A DNA stretch of 64,000 bases, taken from NCBI GenBank assembly GCA_963210315.1, contig OY723248.1, positions 450,727-514,726 on the forward strand. The letters run 5' to 3'. This DNA comes from Rhynchopus euleeides (Eukaryota; Euglenozoa; Diplonemea; Diplonemida; Diplonemidae). The notes beneath the pieces are model-generated. The model did no database searches. It had not been told where the DNA came from and saw only the letters and a list, made by a program, of their open reading frames with translations. Made by a program: the position numbers and the translations under genes. Positions 42,201 through 52,700 of this stretch are shown piece by piece; the stretch's first letter is position 1; the number at the start of each line of letters is the position of its first letter.

Positions 42201-43830
42201 AGAGGTAGGGGGTAACCCATTTGTGGCTGGGGGGAACCCCTAGAGGTAGGGGGTAACCCATTTGTGGGTGGGGGGAACCCCTAGAGGTAGGGGGTAACCC
42301 GTTTGTGGGTGGGGGGAACCCCTAGAGGCAGGGGGTAACCCATTTGTGGGTGGGGGGAACCCCTAGAGGTAGGGGGTAACCCATTTGTGGCTGGGGGGAA
42401 CCCCTAGAGGTAGGGGGTAACCCGTTTGTGGGTGGGGGGAACCCCTAGAGGCAGGGGGTAACCCATTTGTGGCTGGGGGGAACCCCTAGAGGTAGGGGGT
42501 AACCCATTTGTGGGTGGGGGGAACCCCTAGTGGTAGGGGGTAACCCGTTTGTGGGTGGGGGGAACCCCTAGAGGCAGGGGGTAACCCATTTGTGGGTGGG
42601 GGGAACCCCTAGAGGTAGGGGGTAACCCGTTTCTGGGTGGGGGGAACCCCTAGAGGTAGGGGGTAACCCATTTGTGGGTGGGGGGAACCCCTAGAGGTAG
42701 GGGGTAACCCGTTTGTGGCTGGGGGGAACCCCTAGAGGTAGGGGGTAACCCATTTGTGGCTGGGGGGAACCCCTAGAGGTAGGGGGTAACCCATTTGTGG
42801 CTGGGGGGAACCCCTAGAGGTAGGGGGTAACCCGTTTCTGGGTGGGGGGAACCCCTAGAGGTAGGGGGTAACCCATTTGTGGGTGGGGGGAACCCCTAGA
42901 GGTAGGGGGTAACCCGTTTGTGGCTGGGGGGAACCCCTAGAGGTAGGGGGTAACCCATTTGTGGCTGGGGGGAACCCCTAGAGGTAGGGGGTAACCCATT
43001 TGTGGCTGGGGGGAACCCCTAGAGGTAGGGGGTAACCCATTTGTGGGTGGGGGGAACCCCTAGAGGTAGGGGGTAACCCGTTTGTGGGTGGGGGGAACCC
43101 CTAGAGGTAGGGGGTAACCCGTTTGTGGGTGGGGGGAACCCCTAGAGGCAGGGGGTAACCCATTTGTGGCTGGGGGGAACCCCTAGAGGTAGGGGGTATC
43201 CCATTTGTGGGTGGGGGGAACCCCTAGAGGTAGGGGGTAACCCGTTTGTGGGTGGGGGGAACCCCTAGAGGCAGGGGGTAACCCGTTTGTGGGTGGGACC
43301 ATTTGTGGTAAATTTACTGGGTTCTGGTGCCCACCGCCTCCCCTTTTGAGCGTTTGAAACAGCGTTTCCGGGACCCGGCACTGCTCGCAGTGGGCTCAAA
43401 TGTCCAAAAACGACCCATTCTGGACCCCCCAAAAAAAAAATGCGAGCACCTCCCTCTTGGCACGCCGGTCTTACGACAACCCTGCCTGTTTCTGGTGCTG
43501 GGAAAAAAACGGAAAAAAACGGAAAATCAGGGTGTCGATTTTGGGATTTTCCGTTTTTTCGTTTTCTGTTTTTTTTCCGGATTTTTTTCGTCGATTTTTG
43601 ACCAAGTCGCAGCCAGCGCCCACAGGCGGAAAAAACGAAAAAAAAGGAAAAAACGGAAAAAAACGGAAAAAATCGACACCCCCCATATGCCTGAAATATA
43701 CATGTAAAATACATGTATATCAAGTAAAAATACATGTATAATACTTGCATGTCAACTATTATACATGTATCTTTACTTGATATACATGTATTTTACATGT
43801 ATATTTCATGCATTTACATGTATTTTACGC
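39202..43830. mobile_element. Element bounded by tacatgta arrays and containing a 41-bp satellite
   Basis: tacatgta palindrome arrays lie at 39202-39267 and 43690-43825 (plus a fragment at 38836). They share tacatgtataatacttgcat-type text. Just inside each array is ggggggtgtcgatt, inverted on the right, followed by A/T-rich repeats of cggaaaaaa type. Nearly all of the interior is the satellite. A copy of the gggtcccc-type module lies near 43385-43460. It is tentatively an element whose interior has been filled by tandem expansion. Confidence 0.5.
39676..43298. repeat. 41-bp satellite, about 88 copies in two sequence classes
   Basis: The period is 41 bp, checked from starts at 39721, 39762 and 39803. 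Class A (39676-about 42050) has aacctctagaggtaggtggc, with the perfect palindrome cctctagagg. Class B (about 42050-43298) has aacccctagaggtagggggt and ends in cccatttgtgggtgg. In class A, single-base variants recur in a fixed order: seven-unit (287-bp) blocks repeat back to back at about 40130-40700, and a cccctag variant unit recurs at 40390, 40678, 41211 and 41703. No open frame crosses the array. Confidence 0.95.
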
Positions 43831-46800
43831 GCAATAACTGGAGCAGAATGAAGAAGTACGCATGAAGTACGGGCGGCAGAGAAACAAGAACGTGATCAAT
43901 AGGCACACGGTAGACTTTCGCATGAATGAAACAGGGGTGTAGAGTGTATGGTGTGGATTGAGCTGCGCCTGGTGGCTCTGAGAGACAGGACTACGTAGCT
44001 CATACGTAGTTCCGATACATTTTTCAGGGGCACCGGCAGCGCGTCCAGCCTCTTCAGTATTGACGTGGCTTTATCATCTTTCATCCCGAAGGCAGTGCGT
44101 CAGCCTTTCGTCAACCTGAAGAAGTTCCATCTCTGGACGGGGCAGCCTGTTGATCGGCTATGGACGATATTTTTATGACGTTTTGCATGTCTGTTGAAGT
44201 GGCCAACTAGGGAAACTTTGTGTGTCTTTTGCTGGACCCTTGTGACCCCCCCTCCCCCACTGGGGGATGGGAGCGTTCCAACAAATCAATTTTTTGGCAG
44301 CCATTGGTTTGCTGGCACGCTTTACAATCCAAGAGGACACAGATAGTTTTATGTTTGGGAGCTTTCCAACAAGTTCTTGTTGAAAGTGCGAAAACGTACG
44401 CCTTTTGCGCTTTGTGGGAGAGAAACACCCTGTCCAGGAACTGCGAAACACAGATCCAAACTGTTTTTTGGGAGGGGTGATCGTTCTTGTGGTGGACATT
44501 GAGGGGTGCCAACCCGAAGGCTCCAGTTATACGATTTCCTTTTATTCCTTCGTGACTTCTCGACAATTCGTCACCCGTAAAAAAGATAGCTGGAGTCGTG
44601 CAGGATCATTCGTGAAGAAATACGAAAGGTAATCGAGAAAAAATTTTCGTTGATCGCACGACACACACAGAAATTTTTGCCTGCGGAAGTGTTGGTGTGT
44701 GATTGGCAGGCGCATAAGACTGTGTGACGGCAAGCACCCAGCACTTCCCCTATCGCTGCATTTCCGCCTGACAAGTGCCTTGCTGGGAGAAAAGCTGTGT
44801 TTTAGTGCAAATCTGAAAGGGAAACAATAGAAGGGCCGAAGGGTATTCGTCGATCGCGAGAACACCCCTTGTTGCAAAAGTGTCACTTCAACTCTGCCGC
44901 TCTTCCTCTACTACTTGGTACTTCGTTTGATGCGTTGACGCTTCCACACACACTTACAAACCCACTTGCCTGATGAAGGGGGTGGTGTGTAGAGCACGTT
45001 TGGCAGAGCTGAATGACACTTTCCGCGCGAAGGTCGTGTGCGTAACAACTCTCAAAAAATATAGGATGTTGTTTGTAGGCCAAAAGCAAAATCCACTCCC
45101 GCAGCTTTGCTGTGGAGGTTGGCCGAGTTGCCCAAAGCGATGCCCGCTATCCTTTTAACACTGACAGGCGTCTGTTGTGGTAAAAGAAAAGCGACTACCC
45201 GAGCAAAATCGTGAGTTGGCACAGAGCCAATCACAGGAGCGGCGTGGAATGTCCGTCATGAGAGACGTTCCCCTGAAAAAAGAGCTGACACAGTGCAGTA
45301 ACGAGGATGGGAAGAGAAATAAGTGTGGGGAGGGGAGGGGAAAAACAGTTCTTTCCAAATACCGACATACTCTCGAGGACAACAACGTGTTTGCGGACGC
45401 CTATCTCAACCCCTTCTGCCCTTTCAGAGAAGATGGCATAACCGCCTCTCTGCGCGGGCCTGACCGTGTCAGACCGGCTTCTTTTTGTTCGAAATGAGAT
45501 ACAAGTGTGGGGAGGGGAGGTACGGGAGAAATCGGCCCACTGGAACCGTTTCGGTCTGATATTTTGAGCAAAAGAAATCGCACCCCTTTCGCTTTATTGT
45601 GGACACCCTGGCATCCTTTGGCGTCTTTGCCACTTTCGGGGCCCTCTGCTTCTTCTCGCCGCCATTTTATGTCACAATAATACGTGTTGTCGTGGCAAAG
45701 AGCGCACATTTGCTGTCTCAAGGCTGTGTTGGGGCCCTGTGAAGGTGCTAATCCCAAAGCTTCAGTCGTACGATTTCCCTTCGTTACTTCGCGACCTCGC
45801 TGTGATTCGTCGCTCGTAACTAGTAAAGAAAGGATCGAAGAAAAATGTCAGGAGAAACAAAAAAGAAAGAGAGAACACTGTGTTGCAGTATAGAGCCCCG
45901 ACTCAGATCTGGCGCACTTTCCGTGGGAACGGTGGGGATTCGCGGGCAAGAAAAAATACACGCAGGCACTATACTTCGCATCAACAATCATTACGTGCAA
46001 GGTCATATCTGCCACCTGCTTGCATTGCACACATCCACCCTGTGCCACAGACACACAGGTGTGTCTGGCCCAGAAAACAAAAGTAGCACCGTCGTATCAG
46101 TGGCCTGACAACGAGGCGGTGTGCAGGAGGCGACATAATGTGTTTTGTTCAAATTCTTGTCGGAGTGGCCGGAGCTCAGCGGAGCTGTCAGCTGCAGCAT
46201 GGTTGTCTGTGCAACCTAGGGCGGTACTCTGCATGCGGAAGGTGAAATGCAATGCATCCCAAGGCACTCCCTCTCTATGTAATGATGCCTCCACACACCG
46301 CAAACGAACCATCGAGAACGGATAGGAAAAGACAAGGCGGTGTTTGTGCGTCAAACCCGGGTGAACAAACATCACGTGGTTTGCCTGAAGGTGTGAATGT
46401 GCGCGCAGTCAAACCAACGAGACAGTAGGTTGTGTTTGTCCCACCTGATTTTGACCCGAGTTTGGTGGGGTTTGGAGGAGTTTGGTGGAGTTGGGTGGAG
46501 TTTGGTGGTGGTAAACTGGAGATTTTCGGAGATTGGTTTCGGGCAAAATCAGGTGGTTGTCACCCAAAGCGCTGCAACTATATTTTTACTTTTGACAAGG
46601 CTCCTGTTCTTCCACCACCCCATCCTGCTGATTTGATGTGGGTGTGGTGCACATGTGAACACGAGATCGTCGAAGGTTGCCATTTGTTGCCAAAGGAGCC
46701 GGTTGCAGTACAAAAATCGGATGACAGTTTCCGCTCGAATGTAGTGTGCATGAAACTGTCTGTGGCGAAACCCGAAGGGTCGAGAAGATGCTCGTCGATC

Positions 46801-47293
46801 CAAGAACTCACGCGCCTGCTGAGTGGCCACATCCTGCAAGGGTTTGCATGGGCGCAGTTTCCGCAGAGAAACATGCCCGCATTGCTGCCGCAGATTCTTT
46901 GTTTGGCCGAACACACCACTAAGAGGGGGCGGAGTCGTGGGTTCTCCCAAAAATGTTGTCCGGTCGTGTGCACAAATGGACCCTCTTACTGATGGCTAGA
47001 ACTTCCTGGCAAAATCACCCTTGTTCTGTCTTATTTCTGACTCTGGCAACTGACTCCGCATCTCTCTATTTTTTGCTATTTTACTGTCCGCGCGAACCTG
47101 CCCGGGCGCACTGCATGCTGCAATGTGAACTAACAAAAGAAAAGGGGCAAATGTGGGGCGACTTCTGCATTTCAAATACACTGCATGCAGAAAATACAAG
47201 AACCGGGTTCGAACAGGTGTGCTCCGAACTAGGGCTCAGGAGGAGCCTCCCGAAAACAACCCCAAATATTATCCAAGGATCTGCTAATTTGAC
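43831..47293. other. Region of dispersed repeat fragments
   Basis: No gene is supported. Fragments of a dispersed repeat occur: cttcaactctgccgctct near 44885, cctgatgaaggg near 44967, agagcacgtttgg near 44991, and gttgcccaaagcgatgcc near 45128 (related text at 34436 and 46680). Short open frames here have no coding bias. Confidence 0.45.
44925..44949 (+). repeat. Probable unoccupied target of the recombinase element
   Basis: gtttgatgcgttgacgc plus ttccacac differs by one base from the right junction repeat at 23654. The left flank resembles the left flank of the element (cacttca, ccgctct) and the right flank resembles its right flank (cctgatgaaggg, agagcacgtttgg), as expected of the same repeat without the insert. 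Confidence 0.65.
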
Positions 47294-47688
47294 TACCTAT
47301 CGTAGCAGCAGCAGTAACAGCAGGATCCGCAGCAACACCTGCGAAGAAGGGTTCTGCCAAGAAGGCTTCGAAGCCTGCGCCGAAGACGGCTGAGGTGGTC
47401 GATGTTGACATGCTTGAGGATAATGTCAAGGACACCGCAAGCAGGGCGTCGCGCGGGTCGCGGGGTTCGAAGAAGGTGCCTTCGACACCGGCAGGGAAGG
47501 CTGCTGCACAGGCGCAGAGCTCTCCCGTGAAGGCGAGCCAGAGCCAGTCTGGCAAGAACTTCCCGGTCTTCAATAATCCGGCATCTGCATCGCCGCAGAA
47601 GAAGAGCGCATCACCGAGAGCAACGAGGAGGAGCACCGCGTACTCTTGTGCGTCACTTTGTATGGGTCGTCGTTGGGCAACATTTTGA
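47294..47688 (+). CDS. Lys/Ala/Ser-rich coding exon, partial
   Basis: The only host-like coding segment on the plus strand. The frame is open from 47294 through AATPAKKGSAKKASKPAPKT, DVDMLEDNVKD, SRGSRGSKKVPSTPAGKAA and SPQKKSASPRATRR. It lacks an upstream ATG, so the start probably lies in an earlier exon; an acceptor at ctatcgtag would suit. The 3' end may splice as well: gtgctgcag at 47693-47701 precedes another open stretch to 47902. The composition resembles linker-histone-like or disordered chromatin tails and also the N-terminal tail of the hAT transposase at 1.9 kb, so an element origin is possible. Confidence 0.45.
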
Positions 47689-47902
47689 AATGCTTGTGCT
47701 GCAGGTGCGTGCGGTTCCAAAGCGCACCCGCTGCATCCCCTCTCCCTCCATATTTCGTTCAGCGGCTATTCCGCGCTCTTTTCAACGCGTCGTCGCGGAG
47801 AATGCGTCTCAGTATCAGCAGGCAATCCCCGGCTTCCAGTGTGTGTCACCCCTCTTTTACAGCGCAACGAGGAGGAGAGCGAAACCGTGTGGTGTCACGT
47901 AG

Positions 47903-49714
47903 AGCACGGAGTAGACTCGAGGGGACACGCGCTGCGATGCCAGCACGCAAACCCAAGCTGCAATACGAACACCTAGGGATATCCACTCCGTCCCACGGGA
48001 TGTCCCATGGGAGGACATTATGTACCCTGGGAGAACCTACGTGTTCCCATCGGGTCTCCCATGGACAAGGTCGGTACCGTACGTTCTCCCAGGGGGGAAC
48101 ACGTGCCCTCCCCTGTGGGATAGTGACCATCACCCGTGTGGGATACCCCATTGGGATATTATACGTACGTCGTCTCAGCCTGTAAGAGTGCCCACGACAC
48201 CCCACCCCCCAAAAGGTGTGTCTATGTCACCCCCTCAGCAGCCCTGGGGGGTGACATAAACACGGGGGGGGGGGGAGGTAGGTATCGGAAACATTGTCAA
48301 ATATCGGGACACATCATAGCTCACAGTGTTCGTCTGCGGCTGTGATCCGTCACGAATCACTCCCAGTTCCCTCCGGCCACAGCAGCATCGATACCGGAAG
48401 GATCTTCGCTATCGGGTGCAAAGACTTGCAGATTGGTGCAGGGCAGCATGGGCTGAAAATGGGCCAAATCGGAAGGAAAGCGAAGACACCGCAGCCTGAG
48501 AAGGAGCTGGAGGCTGGAGGGGGGGGGGGGTGGAGCAGAGAATACACGCACAGCAGCGTTGATTCTGTGTGGGGGCCTTCGCTCAGAAATGCAGCAAAGA
48601 GTGAGAAAAAGCGGGCTGCCGCACAGAACCGGCAAAAAACATCACAGTTTGACACACAGCAACACAGCCGCCCCCCCCCCCCCCCTTCTGGGCTGCTTCC
48701 CTTCGCCGCCTTTTAGGTGCCAAGGAGGCCCCGCCGCGTTGCAAATCATGTGAGGGGCCTGTTTGGAAACCTCGGAGCCTGAGCGGTCCCCGACAAAGAA
48801 AGGAATGAGGTGGAAACCATTGCTCGGCAAGATGCCGTATGTTCGGCATTCGTTCGCTATTACCCTAATCTGAAGAAATCGACAATGCTCAAATGGATCG
48901 TGTTAGGAGAAATTCTGGAAAGAAGCGTTCTTTTCGTTGAACGTAACCAGGCCTATGGCGCTCAGTGTGGCGACAAGAGCACGTTTGGTTGCAGTTGTCT
49001 CCGCTCACACGAGTGTGATTATATCCCGGTATTTCAGAGGTTGTCCACACGGGTTCCGGACACGAGGGGTGCGCAATGACTCCACAAATACGTGCACGCC
49101 CCTTGCTCGGGGTGGTGCGGTTCTGCACTGCAGGTTCTCCAGTTCAACCCCCCTCAAGGCACGGTGACAGCGAGAGGGGGACAACACACACATGGGGGCA
49201 TTTGCAACGTATAAATAGCTGATATCGTCTTGCTGCAGTTCAGCATTTTTTGAATTCTTGTGCGTTGGAGTCGTGCCGCCTCAGATCAGCAGAGTGCGCA
49301 GTCACCACAGCAGATATGCTGGACAGGGTAGATGTCAGTGGCCTGGTGGTTGGACCAATACAGTGTCATCAAAACACGGCAGGGTGTGTTGCGGGTGAGT
49401 CTGGTTGTGAGGAAACCAAAAAGGTGTCTTTCCTCGTGGGCTTTACATAGTTTCGGCTGCCAACCCACGCCCACGACTGTGCAATAGTGCGTTCGTCACT
49501 GGACTTCGGCACCCCGGCACCGAGTAACCTTCATCATGGGTAGGGGAGGGGCACCCAAAGAGCTGGCTGATTTTGACGAGGAGGGAAAAGGTAGAATGGG
49601 GAAGGGGGTGGGGCGTTGTTTGCCCTGCTACGTGCGATGGCGATTGCCTTTTCGTCACGTACTTTGCAATAGTCGTTGTGTTGTCGCTTCTTGGGTGGAC
49701 GGGCTTGTCGTTGC
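47903..49714. other. Gene-free spacer with palindromic words
   Basis: Positions 47975-48185 are dense in 6-10-base palindromes around ggg and ccc (gggatatcc, tcccatggga, ggtaccgtac, tacgtacg) without a fixed period. The repeat agagcacgtttggttgcag followed by ccgctcacacgagtgtg is at 48978-49017. No gene is supported. Confidence 0.45.
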
Positions 49715-52700
49715 TTAGTGGAACGGGATCTCGTCAGGCACGTAGTTCCGACGTTCGAGTGCCGACTCGAGTTGGCGCATCACCTTGCTCTTCGAATCTA
49801 TCTCGCGAGCCGTCCCCAACAGGGAGGTAGCTTCCTGTGGCATGGGGGTGCGTGCAAAATGCAGGGCAGGGTGAGTAACTCAGATGCAAACTCAAGCGCG
49901 TGGAGCTGTGTGTGTGCTGCACTCAAAAGGTACACCCAGCGTGGAGCAGACAAATCACATACATCCCACGATTGCTTCAGGATATGTTCAACAAATTTGT
50001 TCCACTGCACGTTGGGGTCGGCTGCCTCAGCTGCTTCAAGCTGATACATCCACTCGTCATTGGACCCCTCCTGAACGGCTTCCTGCACTTCGTGCAAGCG
50101 GATCTCGTCCGCGCAGCGCTTGGGGAAGTTGGCAGATCCAAGCAGACGAATTTTGAAGCTTGTTTGAATTTCCAGAGCCAAAAACCTGTCGCAGACAACG
50201 GGGATGTCCATGAACCGCGCGTACCTCTCCAACGCATAGGCCCACGTGAGGACAGGGCCGACAAAGCTGTAGCGCTTCATGTCCTCGCATCCCATGTTGC
50301 CCGCACGCACCTCGCCGGTGACGACAGAACAGGAGAGATCAATCGAGAACTCCTTCGCACTCTCAATCGAGGAGAGTGCAACCTCCGTTGCCGCACAGCG
50401 GTGCAGAGGGTTGTTCTTCGCACCGTTGAACGACGAGAGGAAGCGGTCGCCTGAAAACACCTCGCTGATGCCCTTCTGCAGACGGCACACCCCGATGATG
50501 GTTTGCAGGACCACACTGTGCAGGGCAAGGGTCTCTTTTGTGGACAGAGAGGACACCCTCTTCTGCCAGTCACACATATTCATGACAGTGAAAGACACGC
50601 GCTTCTTCGCCAGCGACAACGCCATCCCAGCACGCTTCGTTGCGATGTCGTCGACACGGGTTGTGGCCTTGGATTGTCTGGAGGTTGTAGAGCGGTGCGA
50701 CTTCGACGCTGACTTGGTTTCTGTCCCTTGATCTGACGCAGTATGCGTCGATCCCTCATCCTCTGTATCAGCCAGCACCGACTGGGGCATGTAAGAGCGG
50801 TACTCTTTGAGGTTGCTAAGCATGAGAACCATGGCACGCTGCATCGCATGAAGCTCCAAGATTATAGACGTCTCATTCGGGATCTCGTCAACCTGCATCA
50901 CGGCAGCATCCGCCATGACAACTGCGACACGGGCAAACGGCTTTGTCAGCGCGTCGTTGAAGACAAGGAAGATGAACACCGACAACAGCGCAATGGCGCA
51001 GATGATCAGGGCTGTCTCAGAGGACTCTTGACGCAGCTTCTTGCGCAGGTTTTCCGCCCGCACGGCCAGGCTCGACTGTGTTGCAGCGTTGTTGGCATCG
51101 ACCTGGCGCATGATATCTGCACGAGGGATCATGACACTCACACGCCAGTCAATCTCAGCGGACTTGCGTGTGTTCCTCGAGAACTGCCACAGGTCTGCAA
51201 ACCACACACGCGAAGGGATGTAACGTGTGAATCTGTCCGTCTTATGGAGACCCTCAATTTCCTGTTGGGCTAGGATCATGTCCCAGATCTGGAGGCGTGC
51301 GATATCCCCCACCAGCCCCAGGCCTGCGGCGTATGGCGTTGCCGCCTGCGAGAAAGCGTAGTCGTGCAGGCCTTCCCTCTTAGAGATCTGCCCCGAGGAG
51401 TGGTGCACGCCGTTGACATACAGGGAGCAGGTCTGGGCCCTCCGGTCCAGAGTGACCACATAGGTATGCCACCTTCCACCACGGACGGTCTCCTGCAGAG
51501 GCGCCGTGCGGCAGCTGTAGGTCGCGACGCCGATCATGAGGATCCCACTTGCGTGAAGACGGACGATGGCTTCGCCTTGTTCGGAGTCGGACAACAGCAC
51601 CTGGTCGAGGTCAGAAGGGTCCACGTCTGCAACTGTGCGGAACCGCACGTACACAGTGAAGCTGCTTTCAAGGAAGGGCGACTTCACGCTGCAGAGGGGT
51701 GGGATCGCAGCCTGCCCACTTTGATGGTTGACGCACCGCTCCGCGTCACTCATCCCGAGGGTTCCGGGGATGGCCTTGTGGAGCTGATATGGACGGTAGT
51801 CTGTTGTGTAGGGCTGGCCAGGCGGTGAGGTCCTCTTTGCGACAACATCGGGTGAATCCAAGGTCAGGTTTTTGTACACATAGAGCGTGTCCGACCCGCC
51901 GAACCTCAGGATGTTGGCACCGTCCTCCTGCACAACACACCCGCCAGAGCTGGCGCACGGGCCACGCATTTCCATCTTGAAGACATATTCCCCGCTGTCC
52001 GTCACCTCACCGGAGTCGGCCGCCACCACATTCATCACCGAGTAGGCGTACTCAGGGTCCTGGTACCAATCCTGCTGATCGAACTCGGTGGTGAAATCCC
52101 CCCCCCGTTCGCAGTGAAGTAGCGTTCGAGGGAGCGGATCTCCACAGGGGGGAGTCGGCCCAGCTTGTAGAGCCTGTGGGCAGAGCTGTAGACGCCGATA
52201 AACTTCGCGACGTACGGCCGCGTGATGTCGTACTGCGGGGTGGCCACAACATTCATGTTTGTCGCGTCGAAGACCACCATCGTCATGTTCTCCGCGCTGC
52301 TGGCGGACTTCAGGATGGTTCCGATGTCGCCCAGTCTCACATCAGCAACAACAAATCCCAGGTACTCGCTGTGGCGGTTGTAGATCGGGCTGTACACCGA
52401 CAGGGGGTTGACGTACCACTGCCCCTCGTGCCCCTCGTTGAGGTAGTTGTCGGGGATCAGCTGCCAGCGCATGAACTCATTCGGGAGGTTCTTTGTGAGG
52501 GCAATGGGGTCGCCGAAGAAGTTCGCAATCCGCGCAAACATCCCGTAGGGGCTCGGGAGGTACTGTGTGACCGGCACCATCATCCGGGTCACTGGGTTGT
52601 AGGTCTGTGTAGTCAGGCCGTAGTTACTCCCGTCATTCACCGTCGAGATATGCGGAAGCGTCCCTCGCTGTTCCGATGTCTTCCACGCCCTCCCAAACTG

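Noticed and set aside
39676-43298. CRISPR-like array
   Set aside because: The 41-bp units abut with no unique spacers, and the context is eukaryotic; it is a satellite.
47702-47902. Histone-like exon downstream of the plus-strand coding segment
   Set aside because: Open and preceded by an acceptor-like gtgctgcag, but the sequence does not match a histone fold well enough to call.
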